A program made the translations under genes and the position numbers. A model generated the notes under the pieces. That model was not told the DNA's origin. It made no database searches and saw nothing but the letters and a program-made list of their open reading frames with translations. A stretch of DNA of 64,000 nt from Phaseolus vulgaris (taxonomy: Eukaryota; Streptophyta; Magnoliopsida; Fabales; Fabaceae), in contig NC_023753.2 in assembly GCF_000499845.2 (NCBI RefSeq), forward strand, positions 186,001 to 250,000. Direction: 5' to 3'. Each line of letters opens with the position of its first letter. Within the stretch, counting starts at the first letter, position 1. Below are positions 41,472-53,951 of the stretch, one piece after another.

Positions 41472-42135
41472 CCCACATCATCAGAATTCCAAGGTGGGTT
41501 CCCTTCATTCTCTGCCACTATTTGGTAGCATCAGTGAAAAAACAAAACTTTCTTCATTTACTTTTGCAGTTACTCTTCTTGAGATTAGATTTGGTATTTT
41601 CTTTTATATTGGTTTGGGCATCCATCGGGGGTTGCTGGGTTGGTGTCAAATTAGTCTTTTGCTTGTCAAAGTTTGCTGCTTTGACTTTTTGCACTTTTTA
41701 TCTGTGAGTTTTAGCTTGTGGGCACACTGGCTTGTTCCGAAGTCTGTGCTCACCCAAGTTGGTTTTTTAGTAGCTTGAGCTACTACAGTTGAGTGTTCTT
41801 TCTTCAACGGTTTCAGATTTGTTTTCTGCTAGTGGCCCTGTAAGACCAGGAATTCTCTAGATTTGAATTGTTTCAAGTCTGTCTTTGTCAAAGTTGAGTC
41901 TGCTGGTTACCCTTCATGGGAAAAAGCATGTGAAGAGTTTCTTTTGCAATTGATGTTTTGATTTGGAGTCCTTTTGCTAGTCTGCTTCCAGTGAAGAAAA
42001 GACTGTGTTTTTTATTCTGTGATGGGTTTCAGGTCTTGAATTTTGTTGGGCTGCAAGGTTATTATTGAAATATGATGGTGTGTGTGGAGTAGAGCCTGTG
42101 TTTGTGTAGAAGATGAGAAGGGAACAGCAAGAGGG

Positions 42136-45100
42136 ATGCCGAGCTTCAATTCACAATTGCCCAATTCCAATGCATGGTATATTTCCTCTTAGTATTAGAT
42201 TTAATAATCTAGGTAGAAGCCTTCATAACTTTTGATTCTGTCCCATTTTATGAAATGCTGCTGTGTAGTTTCCCCAACCTAAATTTCTTCTGTTCCCATG
42301 TCGTTACACCTTCATTGGATATTTGGATCATTGTCCCAGCAACATAGGACATTCATTGTAAGGGGAAAAAACTTCTCGGAGCAATGTTCCAGTTTTTGAT
42401 TTTTGAATCCATCAAGTTTAGAAGACTTAGGTTTTATGTGCTGTTTGTTTGTCTGAAAAGAAGGACCTGAGCTGATTTGTGCTTGTCTGTTAGCTGAATC
42501 TGATGTATGGTTTTTTTCAGCTGTACAGAGGGAAGCACAGTTGATTCTTTTCGTGTGTCTGACTTTGATCAATCAGTTGGATATCGCATAGAGGATGCTG
42601 TTGCCTTGAGTGGAAGTAAGTATTCTTATTGTTGGAGATTCTGCATTCTCTAAAACATGCCAGAAATGGGGGTATGCTATTGTCTTCTCTGCTCAAGCAA
42701 AAGCTAGCACCACCTTAGTGTATAGTGTAGTATTATTATAGTGCTGGATATGCTTCTGTTATGACATGTGTGCAATAGGATAGAAGCAGTTTCTTTGCTG
42801 CAATCAGTTAGCTTGTAGAAAAGAAATTTTGGCTTGCCCAAGTTATGAATATAAGGTAGTGTGGTTCATTAGTGAGTAATATGTATTGTTCCTCTAATTG
42901 TGATTTTCTAATTACTAAAAAACCAACACCACAGCACGTTGTTTCAATGTAATTCATTTTGAATATCAAAATTTACTATTATTAAATTATCTTATTTTGG
43001 TGAAAAATAAAAATAAATCAGATGTGATACCAACTTATCAGTTGTGAAAGATTACAAGTCTCCAATCTCATGGTTGTAACACGGATATTAAAAACCAAAG
43101 GCGGGGAAAGTCGTATTGGTAAAAGATAAAATGTAATCATACACTATCAATTTGGTGGAGCAAAAGAAAGAGTTAGAGGATTTAGTATGGCTTCATTGTA
43201 ATATGGTGAGTTTGATTGAGTTATAATTTGAACTCTAGATTGAGTTTAATATACAATGGATGATTGAGATTTGTTGAACAAGATATCTCCAGTTAAAACA
43301 AAAAACAAGGAGAGGATCTGAATCCTAAAGAAAATATACATTTAAAAACTTATCAATTATCTCTAACATATTGTCAATTGTTTATGCTTGATAAGAGGAG
43401 GATTAGGGTATTTTAAAGTATTTCTAAGTGTTATGTGGCACAAGAATAAAAAAGAACATGTAATTAGATTAGATTTGTTTTGGAGATCCTACATTCTCTA
43501 AAGATGTGACTAAAATAGAGCATAAGTAGGAACACACATTAGCTTATAAGTTGGTTTTGTAGTGTTGAGTTTGATTTAAACCACATTTTAAGATTGTTTC
43601 AGAGTTTATCCTAATAATTATTAGTGCGCGTATTGTGTCATTCGATGTTAACTTGCTTTTGGACTACCTATAATATCTAGTTCTAAGAGGGTAAAAGATG
43701 GAGAATTGTGTAAAAAGTATTTCGTTAAAGGTATTATTGTGAATAAGTCTAACATGTTTCTTAAACTTAAAATACCTCTTCTCATTTCTCATCAGTGATC
43801 TTTATTTTAATTCTCCCTATTTTATAAGAATCCTTTTGTTAGCAAAATTTTATTGGATTATACAGTTGTTGATACCCGTCAGTGTGTAAGTTTTCATAAT
43901 CTCACCAATTGCATGACCACGATAACATTGATAAACACATAGGGAAGTGCTGTGAAAGATAAAATAGAGAGTAGTAATACATCCACAGATGCACACATGT
44001 TAAAATATATAGTGGGCTTTTACTATTGGCTAAAGAACTAGATATCTAAGTTTATAATCTGACTAATCAATTCTTTCTATTCTTGGTAAAGTGTAATCTT
44101 TTCTCCACCTTTTCATTCTCTGATAATGTTATCTGATATGTGATTCAGACTCAATTTTTGACTCACTTAAAGTAAGTAGCCAAACAATTTCTCGAGGTCC
44201 TGTTCTACTTGGTTCCTTTGATAATGTGAGTTTTTCTATTTCTTGTTATCTATTAAACATTCAGCTTGGTAAATTAGGTGATTGCGGGCTACTTAAAACA
44301 TAATTAACTATTTTACATTTCTTTTCTTTTCTCGTTTCAATTTAGTCGCCAACTTCACTTGACAAAAGCCCTTTAACAAACCAAACAGAGCGGGGAAGCT
44401 TGCAATTCCAAAAGTTCCACTCATCAAATTTGGTTACTGGTGATAAAGAACACCGGGAAGAGTTTGCCATGGCTGATGCTAGTCCTAGAACTGATATTTC
44501 TACAGATGCTGACACTGACGATAAGAATCCACAGGTGAAGTTTCTTTTTACCTTCTATGCAATTTTCTCCTTGGTTTTGAACCTATTGAACTCATCATCA
44601 AGGATTCAACTTTTTCATTTTTTTCCTTTAAAGTAGAGGTTATTTAGTCCACATTCCTTACAATCTGACATTTGAACATTCCATGTGTACAGTTTGATAG
44701 AAGTCATGCCCTTGTTGCTGCGGCTTCTGACTCCAGTGACAGATCAAAGGATAAATCAGATCAGAAGGTAAAGTATATTTTGAACAGTTAAATGACCATA
44801 TTGGTCCCTCCAATTATATATAGCATCAAATTGGTCATCTGAAGTTGCAACATCTAGTTGATCCTTAAAGAACTAAAGGATGCCATTAATAAACATTGTA
44901 GTATCAATATTGATGTCAATTTATAGATGGAGGACCACAGTAATATTGTGTATACCATTTAAGGACCAAAATAAATGTTTACTCTATTTTAAATTATTGT
45001 GCGGTCAATATCTAAAATTTTATATCAATATTTGTTACTTGATCATTGGTTTGTTAATTTGTCGCAGACTCTCCGCAGGCTTGCTCAGAATCGTGAGGCT

Positions 45101-48100
45101 GCAAGAAAAAGCCGACTGAGAAAGAAAGTAGGAATGTGTACTTTTTTGTTAATATTTGTTGTTACAAGTGATTATCTGTTTTGTTCTTTCTCCATATAAA
45201 TATTTGTATGGCTTCATTGTAACTCAAATACAGACTATATATTCTCATCTGTGGTTGTATGCATTTGAATGATCAGTTTGGTCTACAGATTATGTAGGCC
45301 TGCTTGCAAACTGAGAGTGCCATGGATATTGATTACATTCAAGTGATAGTATAATATATTTTTTAATAGAAAAATCAATTTTGTCAAAGGGAAAGGTGGA
45401 AAGAACAACTAGAGGTAGAATAAGATATCCTCCAAAACGGAAAATTGTAGGTAGAACAAGGAATATGAAAATAATCAAGAATTCAGCAAGACTGCTCCTG
45501 GCTGTCTGTGCTTAATTCTCCCACCGGCTTCTCAACAATGCAGCTGAAGTATACTTCCTTTTATGGTGAGAAAATACACATAAAATGTGTACAACTTTCT
45601 TTGAGCTCTGACTAATTGAAACATATATTTTGGTAACTAAATATTGTGATTACTACATTCAATACCCTCTGTAATGTTATATATATCTATGGCAGTTATC
45701 TAGATGTTTCTTCTTAACTGCACTTGGAAGGGAACTTGTAAAATGATAAATATGGATGTTCAACCTTTATAGAATAGAGTGCTTTGGAATAGTAATTAGT
45801 TATTTGTAATGCGTATATGGCTTGTAGTGGAACCCTCTAATACTTGTACAGTTTTTATTTGTTTGATCTCTTTGATAGATTTTAGAAATAACTATGTTTG
45901 CATCACCCCACTTGGCCATTAAAATGCAAGACTTGATACCAAAATGTTATTACTCCACAGGCTTATGTTCAGCAGCTGGAAAGTAGTCGTTTAAAGCTGA
46001 CCCAACTGGAGCAAGAGCTTCAGCGAGCTAGGCAGCAGGTAGGGTGCAATTATTCCTTGGAATTAGTTTATGTTCTCCTTTTTAGTGAAAACTTTGCCAA
46101 CCATGCTCATATTCAATTTAAACTCAAATCTCTGGTTTATTTTCCTGCAGGGAGTCTTTATATCAAGTTCAGGTGATCAAGCGCATTCAATGAGTGGAAA
46201 TGGTATCCCTCTTTCTAAAATATGTTATTCAGACTACAAGTTTTAATATCAAAATGTCTATAACTTGTGTCTTATGTTGTACCAAACTATTTCAAGAATG
46301 TTTAAATTTCTCATTTCTCATCTGTTACATGAGATAATCCGTAACTATGTTTTTTTTTTTTGCAGGGGCCATGGCATTTGACGTAGAATATGCAAGGTGG
46401 GTGGAAGAGCAGAATCGACAAATTAACGAACTAAGAGCAGCTGTAAATTCTCACGCAGGTGATACAGAACTCTGCATGATTATCGATGGTGTAATGGCAC
46501 ATTATGATGAGATCTTTAGGCTGAAGGGCAATGCAGCTAAGGCTGATGTCTTCCATTTGTTGTCTGGCATGTGGAAAACACCAGCTGAGAGGTGTTTCCT
46601 ATGGCTTGGTGGTTTTCGGTCATCTGAACTCCTCAAGGTGAGCTGATTGTGACCCTTTAGTTTATTGTTCTAATGGTTTGTTGAAAGATATTATGGCTTT
46701 TCCAAGCACTAGTTTTTCATTGTAAATTATTAAACTATTGGGAAGAGAGAGACATTGAGTTGAGATCATGTATTTCTAAGACAACATGGATACTTTATTT
46801 TTATTGAGAAAACGAAATCAATACAATAAACAGAAGAGGTTTGATTTCCTCTAACAATAAAGAAATGATACGGAAATAAATAAAAACAGTTCTAATAATA
46901 CATATATAATCTAGATATATTTTACTATATAGGATCTGCTACTTATTTCTATAATTATAATAGTAACATATAGATAAAAATCTCCTACTGTTTTTTTGGA
47001 TAATCATAAGATACCAAACTTGTTTTAACCTGAGAGTTCTGTAAAAGAGAATACATGCATTAAGGGTTGACATTTTGCATCTATATTTATGGTTGCTTTC
47101 TGACATTGCTGGTTGATGTAGAATTTAAAATGTTGGACTTGGGATTCTTATTATTGTGCTAGGAGTTTTATTATGTTAGGACTTTAAGACTGTTAATAGA
47201 TTTGTATTACACTTCTACTTGCTAGAATACTAGTATAAGTATGTTTGTTTGGATACTCTGCCAAAAACCAATCATTATATCATATTTGTATCATTCAGAT
47301 TCCTATTACTCTCTTCTCTCCTTTTATACATGTTTCACATATTAGTTTGTCACTGGATGTCTCTCCAGATTTTCATCTCTCTCTGTCTAGGGACATATGT
47401 TCTGTTACAAGTGACACTATAGTCAAATTTTAAGTACCAATGCCTACACATATTTTCTCTGATTTCAGTAAGAACTCGAGTTCTAGCAGGCTCCTTGTTT
47501 CATTCAGAACTTATTTAAGGGCCTGTCAAAAATCTAATGAAGTATGCTAATTAGTAATTTTAGCTAGCAAAGGTAGAGTTGATATATGTAGATAAGTTAA
47601 ATGATAACCTGATTGTTTATTTAATGTGTTTGGTCCCTTGTGAAATACTAAATTTGAGACTTAATATGTGGTGTGGTTTGATTGTCCCAAATGAGTATTT
47701 TGCTCATCTCTTCAAAATTTAGTAGTTTGAGCCTTGCTTGACAAGAGTGGCATGAATTTGGTTGCAGCTCCTGGTAAATCAGTTGGAACCTCTGACGGAG
47801 CAGCAGTTAGTGGGTATCACCAACTTGCAGCAATCTTCCCAACAGGCAGAAGATGCATTGTCTCAGGGCATGGAAGCATTGCAGCAGTCCCTTTCGGAGA
47901 CATTATCCACTGGATCACTGGGCTCCTCTGGTTCATCAGGCAATGTGGCAAATTACATGGGTCAAATGGCTATGGCCATGGGCAAATTAGGGACACTCGA
48001 GGGCTTCATTAAGCAGGTAAACCTTTTCTTACTCACATATAAACAATCAATTGAAGTGATTTTTACCATTCTGGTGCAATTTCACTCATTAATTATCAAA

Positions 48101-48523
48101 ATGGGTAAGTCGTGTTCAGTTGAAATCTGATACACTGAAGTCGTGCCAGGCATGAAGTCGTGCCAGACATGAAATCGTGTCAGGTATGAAGTCGTGTCAG
48201 ACATGACTTACCCATTTTGGTAATTTTTTAAGATTTTATCCATTTTGATGATTATCTTGTGAAATTTCACCAAAATAGTAAAAATCTCTGAATTGAGTAT
48301 CTTAGAGACCACCAACCTTTGAAGTAGGAAGTAGAAAACCTTTGAAGTAACTAATTTGTGTGGTGGTGGTTTGAAGGCTGACAATTTGCGGCAGCAAACA
48401 CTGCAACAAATTCATCGGATACTGACAACTCGGCAATCGGCTCGTGCACTGCTTGCAATACATGATTACTTTTCCAGGCTGCGTGCTCTCAGCTCTCTTT
48501 GGCTTGCTCGCCCAAGAGACTGA
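42136..48523 (+). CDS. TGA-type bZIP transcription factor, TGA2/TGA6 clade
   Basis: Eleven coding exons: 42136-42176, 42521-42615, 44149-44225, 44346-44534, 44693-44767, 45068-45127, 45961-46038, 46151-46202, 46366-46637, 47768-48016 and 48377-48523. They join in phase to 444 residues. The basic region NREAARKSRLRKK lies at 167-179 and leucine heptads at L185, L192 and L199. A DOG1-type C-terminal region (YARWVEEQNRQINELRAAV ... DYFSRLRALSSLWLARPRD) follows; in known TGAs it contacts NPR1. Clade-II TGAs bind TGACG (as-1) elements and mediate salicylic-acid and detoxification responses. The N-terminus is about 112 residues longer than Arabidopsis TGA2. A second in-frame ATG at 44469 (MADASPRTD) in a strong context would give 332 residues, the usual size. 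ATGs at 42072 and 42113 upstream of the start are out of frame. Confidence 0.93.
43540..43680 (+). repeat. Dispersed repeat family B, copy in TGA intron 2
   Basis: 'cttataagttggttttgtag', 'gttgagtttgatttaaacc' and 'gagtttatcctaataattat', then 'ggactacctataatatct', follow the family B word order seen at 9735-9880. It lies within the 1.5-kb intron between coding exons 2 and 3. Confidence 0.5.
44795..44975. mobile_element. Possible small inverted-repeat element in TGA intron 5
   Basis: The stretch opens with 'atattggtccctcc' and closes with 'aaggaccaaaat'. This forms a short inverted end (about 8-9 bp) around roughly 170 bp of non-coding DNA. It could be a decayed MITE; the inverted ends are short and no target duplication is clear. 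Confidence 0.3.
48048..48297. mobile_element. Foldback (MITE-like) element with internal tandem repeats in TGA intron 10
   Basis: The outer arms are inverted copies: 'gtgatttttaccattctgg' followed by 'tgcaatttcac' at 48056-48085, against 'gtgaaatttcaccaaaatag' followed by 'taaaaatc' at 48260-48287. The match continues outward through 'tcaattga/aattga' with one gap. An inner inverted pair is 'caaaatgggtaagtcgtg' (48097-48114) against 'catgacttacccattttgg' (48202-48220). Between them 'atgaagtcgtgccag'-type units of about 17-18 bp repeat four to five times. The whole of about 250 bp could fold into a long hairpin. No coding capacity, so a non-autonomous element is inferred. Confidence 0.65.
48134..48207 (+). 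repeat. Short tandem repeat, 17-18-bp unit
   Basis: Units of the form 'gaagtcgtgccag(g/a)cat' recur four to five times with c/t and g/a variants. They form the centre of the foldback element in TGA intron 10. Confidence 0.8.
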
Positions 48524-49889
48524 TACATGGATCATTTTCCTCATTTTCCTTTTTCACTAACTTATAATCTACAAACTTTATTCTATTTTCTTCATTACTA
48601 ATGTAGCAATATTCTCCATTGTAACGTGCTTCAAGAGATTACATTATTTTACACACAATACTTCAAATGTCGTCTTCTCAAGCAAAAGAACTGCAAATTA
48701 AAAATCATCCGTTTATAATTGCGATTTGACCAATACAATTTCAAAAATACATAGTTATCAACATTTCAACTCAAAATACTAACCCTTTTTCAATATATTA
48801 TTTATTTTATATTCTTTCTCTCAAACGTTAAAGAAGACTAATTCTCCCTGCACTAGATCACAATTGATTTGCACCCAACACTTGTATAGAAAATGTCTAT
48901 TTTATCCTTAAACTTTTGGATATCTATATCTGCGACACAACTAAGCATATGATCATCCGCAGTAGAGGAATGTTTCCTGGACGAACACAACTAAGTCAGT
49001 TCTGTATATACAAGTATATACAAATTCAGAATTGAAATGTGTCTTCTAGATATGATCATCCGCTATGAATGTTTTCTGGACGAGATCCTTTTTTTTTTCA
49101 TTTCAAATTGGGAAAAGGTGACAAAAACAATTTTTGGTTTTAAAAAAAAGATGGTGCAGATCAACACAATTGATGTGGTGCAGGGAAAATTAGTCTTTAA
49201 AGAATCAAAAGCCACTCTTTTTATTGTAAAGTAAAAAAAAAAGTGTTTTCTTAAAGTTTTTTTAACATGTTTTTTCCCTATCATTTTCAATTTCTTAAAG
49301 TCCACATTTGTGACATAATAATACAATGATGAGTGTGGAGAAGGGAAACCCAACAAAAACAAAATACTAAGTACTTTCAGAAAACAACAGCCACATGTAA
49401 ATTAAATTTTTTTAATCACATGTAAATTTATAATCTTATTCTTTACATTATTAAATATCCTTATTACATGACTTATAAATTTTAATAAATTATTTTTACA
49501 CATCCACATCTAATCCAAACAGATTCATTTTCTGATAACATCTAATCCAAACAGATTCATTTTCTGATACATAGACAACCTCAATGTTCCTTGTAATCCT
49601 CAGAAAACATAGACAACCATATTATGGAAAGTGGATTAGGGTAGGGAAGTGGCATGACTAGTGTCGGAGTCAGATGATAAGAACAGCGAAGAGATAATTG
49701 GAAATATTAATATAAGAAGTGGACAACACCAAACAACAACATGCAATGGAATGGAATCACTACATCACCCTTCTCCTGTCATTTTCAGAGTGTGGAATGA
49801 ATTCTAAGTGTTTGTGATTTGGTCTCAGTGTCTCACCCTCATCTGGGTCGATTAAGGTTCAACCCTTTTGGCCACGCACGCACGCCAAC
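48524..49889. other. Intergenic region between TGA and INT1 genes
   Basis: About 1.4 kb. It contains the TGA 3' UTR, AT-rich spacer, a 32-bp tandem duplication (49506-49569) and the INT1 promoter and leader. Short frames near 49037-49362 lack family resemblance. Confidence 0.6.
49506..49569. repeat. Two-copy 32-bp tandem duplication
   Basis: 'acatctaatccaaacagatt' followed by 'cattttctgata' occurs at 49506 and again at 49538, apparently identical. It lies about 320 bp upstream of the INT1 start. Confidence 0.95.
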
Positions 49890-52800
49890 ATGACCATCAC
49901 CACCATAACTCATTCCATTCCGGGAAGCTCAGGGTATCTGGACATATACCCAGAGAGGAAAGTCTCCCTCTTTAAAAACCCTTACATTATAGGACTCACT
50001 TCTGTGGCTAGCATTGGTGGATTGCTCTTTGGCTACGACACAGGTACCTACTTCAAGATCAATTTATTCTCATGTTATTTTAGGATATGCTTTTTCTTCA
50101 CCTTTTGTTGCATTGCAGGTGTTATTTCAGGGGCCCTTCTCTATATTAAAGATGATTTTGAAGCCGTCAGACACAGCAATTTTCTACAGGTACTATACCA
50201 ATACCTATCATCCAACTGTTTCAACCAACTTTTCATATTTGACCATTGAATCCTACAAAATTAAGAATGCTACTGGTGTATTTTGATTTTGCTTTTCTAC
50301 TGGGCAGTGTCAGTTGTGTGATTGTGGTACTACAATTAGGGGTGGTTGCTGCAGCAATGCCTGCTTTTTAATTTTCCTCTTCTGAAGTGGGTGTCAGATT
50401 TTTTTGTCTGATGAAAATACACTAAGTAAAAGATTTTAAACCCATGCTTTCATAATGTAATGGATACCTCCGCCAAAATTGGATTGAAGATACAAAATAT
50501 TGGCTGCAGTTAGTTTTTGCCTCCATCCTTGCGTGCAGCTCTCGTGTATGGGTATTGTCATCTCATATACTCTGTTTCATTCCCCTTCTTCTCAGTTGCA
50601 GCACCATTGAAGCATATGGCCACTTGGTTACCAATCTACAAGAGCAATCATGTATCCAGTGAACAATATAAAGGAACATGAGTGTACGAAATTGGTATCT
50701 TCTCCTTGTACTCCTGAGGTCTAATTTGTTTATGATCTCCAGCATGCAAGGCATTTTGTTTTTTTTCCACATTATTTAAAGCACTGTAATTTGAATTTTG
50801 AATCAGGAACGTTAGGAACTTACGTGAATAAAATGTTACTTATGACGACTAGAGTTGGAATTTTTTAAAGTCATATGAAATCAAACCACCATGGAGTCAC
50901 CTTTGTTGCTCCCATGCATAGACTGTTAAAAGAAAATACTCCTCTGTCTTTTCTAATCAATGTTTACGAAAGTCAGCATTAGAAATCATTGAAGCTAGAC
51001 CTGAATGCAAGATTTTTTGCATTTATTAATTCTACAGGCTTTGGAAACACAAGTAAATTTGCAGGGTTTTAATCTTGTTAAAAGGAGGAGAGTGAGATCA
51101 AGGACTGAGAGGGATCTCATGGCGAATAATATCTATGATAATTTACTGGTGTAAAGAGTAAAAAATGCTTCATAACAATTCATCTATTCCCCTCCACCCC
51201 CAACCTATCAATCCTGTACTGTCCCTGGGCATGTCAGAGTTGAATTAAACGGTAATTTAGGTTGAGAGGTAGGGCTAAGGCTTGAGTAAGTCCTCTGTTC
51301 TGTTCTACCGCTTCTGCAATTTCTGCTGACACCTCAGAGGAATATAAATTAAGAGGGTGGAACTGGTTTCCTATAGTGATGCTGCTTTCCATTAAAGATC
51401 AGGACGAGATCACACAAAACATGAATTTTTCATTCTGAATGAAACTTCAGGGTGGTTATGTATCACAAAATAAAATTTATATATTAAATTCAAATGGGTG
51501 AAAAAAACAATTGGCTAATTCTCATTGTAGCTGTCTAATTGTATTGAGTTGCAGGAAACAATTGTCAGCATGGCGGTGGCAGGTGCAATTGTTGGGGCAG
51601 CAGCGGGTGGTTGGATTAATGATGCTTATGGAAGAAAGAAGGCAACCATCATTGCAGATGTTATCTTTACCCTGGGAGCAATTGTCATGGCCGCCGCACC
51701 GGATCCTTATGTTCTCATACTTGGCCGTGTTTTTGTAGGTTTGGGTGTGGGTATAGCTTCTGTCACTGCTCCTGTTTATATTGCAGAATTGTCACCTTCA
51801 GAAATAAGGGGAGCATTAGTAAGCACAAATGTGCTCATGATAACTGGTGGACAGTTTCTTTCCTATCTCATAAATCTTGCTTTTACACAGGTTCTTTTTC
51901 CATGCTTTGTTTTTCTTCACTTCTCGTAAAATAGAAATAATATCAATTATCCAGAGCTGTTTTGTATCCAATTTAACAAGTTCATGCACAATAAAGGGTA
52001 AAATTCAGTTTCTTCCATGTGAGATTTTTCCACCAATGATTTGAACTCCATCACTCCTCTTTTCACTTTTCTCCAATATAGTTAGTGTTTCTTCTTGTTT
52101 ACCATGTACATTTCTGAGGGAATCAACATGTGAAATCGTGGACATCTCTAACTAGCCCCCTCAATATACAGAAAAAGAGAATAGGCATAGCAGAATAGGA
52201 ATAGGCTCAAAATATCATGTTCCTGTTTCTGAGTCGAGGGTATCATTTCAATGACTGCCCATATTCTTAATCAAGCAGGTCCCAGGAACGTGGCGGTGGA
52301 TGTTGGGAGTTTCGGGTGTGCCAGCAGTAGTTCAGTTTTTCCTTATGCTCTTACTGCCTGAATCCCCCAGATGGCTCTTCATGAAGGTTGTATAATTGTT
52401 TTATGTTTAGATTGAAAGTTATTTCATTTATATAAATCTTTTCTTCCATGTGCAGAACAGGGAAGAGGAAGCCATTTCTGTGCTAGCTAAGATCTATGAC
52501 TTTGCTCGTTTAGAGGATGAAGTTATTTTACTTACTACTAATTCAGAGAGAGACCAACAAAGAAGGGATAATATCAGATATCGGAATGTTTTCAAATCAA
52601 AAGAAATTAGACTTGCATTCCTTGCTGGAGCCGGATTGCAGGTGAGAAAAACTTTATATCTAGAGGCAATGAGGTGCCAAAACCTAACTTCCCTTGCTAT
52701 CAAAAGGTTGAAAGGCATAATAACTGTTGTTTGAACATGCTATTACTTTGAACATGCAAAATGAAATATCTTCTTATATATCATCCCATTGTTGCACAGG

Positions 52801-53447
52801 CATTTCAGCAATTCACAGGCATCAACACAGTGATGTACTACAGCCCAACAATTGTCCAAATGGCCGGCTTTCGCTCCAACGAGTTGGCTCTTCTTCTCTC
52901 TCTGGTGGTTGCTGGCATGAATGCTGCTGGAACAGTTCTTGGCATTTACCTTATTGACCATGCAGGGAGGAGAAAATTGGCCCTATTTAGCTTAGGAGGG
53001 GTGATAGCGTCTCTGATCATCTTGGCCTTCTCATTCTTTAACCAATCATCTGGAAGTAGTTTGTATGGGTGGCTTGCAGTTCTTGGTTTGGCACTATACA
53101 TTGCTTTCTTTGCCCCAGGGATGGGACCTGTGCCTTGGACGGTTAACTCAGAAGTATACCCTGAAGAATACCGAGGGATGTGTGGAGGCATGTCTGCTAC
53201 TGTGAATTGGGTCTCAAATCTCATTGTGGCACAGTCATTTCTGTCGGTTGCTGCAGCTGTTGGCACTGGTCCTACTTTCTTAATTATTGCTGTTATTGCT
53301 GTGCTTGCTTTTGTGTTTGTGCTTGTCTATGTTCCTGAAACCAAGGGGTTGACGTTTGATGAAGTGGAGCTGTTATGGAAGCAGAGAGCTTGGGGCAACA
53401 ACCCTGAAGATGCTCAAAGCCTTTTTCAGAATGCAAATCATTCCTAG
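49890..53447 (+). CDS. INT1: Inositol transporter 1 (INT1-like), H+/myo-inositol symporter
   Basis: Six exons: 49890-50043, 50119-50189, 51555-51890, 52279-52386, 52456-52641 and 52800-53447. They join in phase to 500 residues. The protein is a 12-helix sugar-porter of the major facilitator superfamily. Signatures in order are [10 protein letters not shown], the GRKKAT loop, PESPRWLF before the central loop, [22 protein letters not shown] in helix 7, [20 protein letters not shown], and [12 protein letters not shown] after helix 12. The near-colinear match to Arabidopsis INT1 implies export of myo-inositol from the vacuole. It lacks the long cysteine-rich extracellular loop of INT2-INT4. The C-terminal tail is SLFQNANHS, lacking the LLE of Arabidopsis INT1, so membrane location is less certain. 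The first ATG is used. Intron 2 is 1.36 kb; the other introns are short. Confidence 0.94.
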
Positions 53448-53951
53448 GAATGCAACCATCTGTGTGTCCTTCTGCAATCATTCAGTATATGCTACAACTG
53501 ATACACTCATACTATACATTATTTTTTGCACACTGTATATTAGTTTTGATGCCACGAGTTTGCACTCAAACTTGGCCCACACACCACTTTTGTTTCATAC
53601 CATTGTCATTGTTCCTTGGACATTATGTTAAAAATGTAATCTTTGTAATGCATTCTTTACCATTATAATGTAATTTCACTTATAATTATTAAATTTGGTG
53701 AAAATTTTTTAAAAAATTATCAAAATGTTTCGTAAATCAGAGACTTTGAACCAGAGACCTCGTTTGTAAAGTAAATCATCGCACCTACCGTCCAAGTAAT
53801 TGGGAGAGAATCAATAAATTCTTTTTCGGATTCATCCTTCTCGAACGCAGATTCATCCTTCCTGAACGCAGCATACAACAATTCGTTGTATTACACTCTT
53901 CAAGTGTGTTTGTTCCCCCTCCTTCTTTACCATGACAAGTCGTACTATCTA
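53448..53951. other. INT1 3' UTR and transition into the satellite
   Basis: Up to about 53690 the sequence is consistent with 3' UTR. From about 53730 the composition changes: 'gaaccagagacctcg' and 'atcgcacctaccgtccaag' look like transposon-derived spacer. A 21-bp tandem pair ('gattcatccttctcgaacgc' and 'gattcatccttcctgaacgc') lies at about 53829-53872. No gene is seen. Confidence 0.5.
53829..53872. repeat. Two-copy 21-bp tandem repeat at the satellite edge
   Basis: 'gattcatccttctcgaacgc' is directly followed by 'gattcatccttcctgaacgc'. The pair lies about 80 bp before recognisable satellite sequence. Confidence 0.85.

Larger units (their letters stand above)
36735..42135. other. Long AT-rich intergenic region and TGA leader
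   Basis: About 5.4 kb. The first part is the RGG gene 3' UTR and the last 800 bases are the TGA promoter and leader, which may itself contain an intron. A 51-bp tandem duplication sits at 37240-37340. The middle (about 37600-41000) is very AT-rich, and no coding frame, transposon protein or structured RNA was recognised. Confidence 0.55.

Noticed and set aside
41494..41778. 94-codon frame in the TGA leader
   Set aside because: It begins with GTG, has no family resemblance and lies in a Leu/Phe-rich leader or leader intron.
53747..53800. LTR retrotransposon end beside the satellite
   Set aside because: The 'gaaccagagacctcg' phrase resembles transposon-derived spacer, but no LTR pair, primer-binding site or polypurine tract was found.
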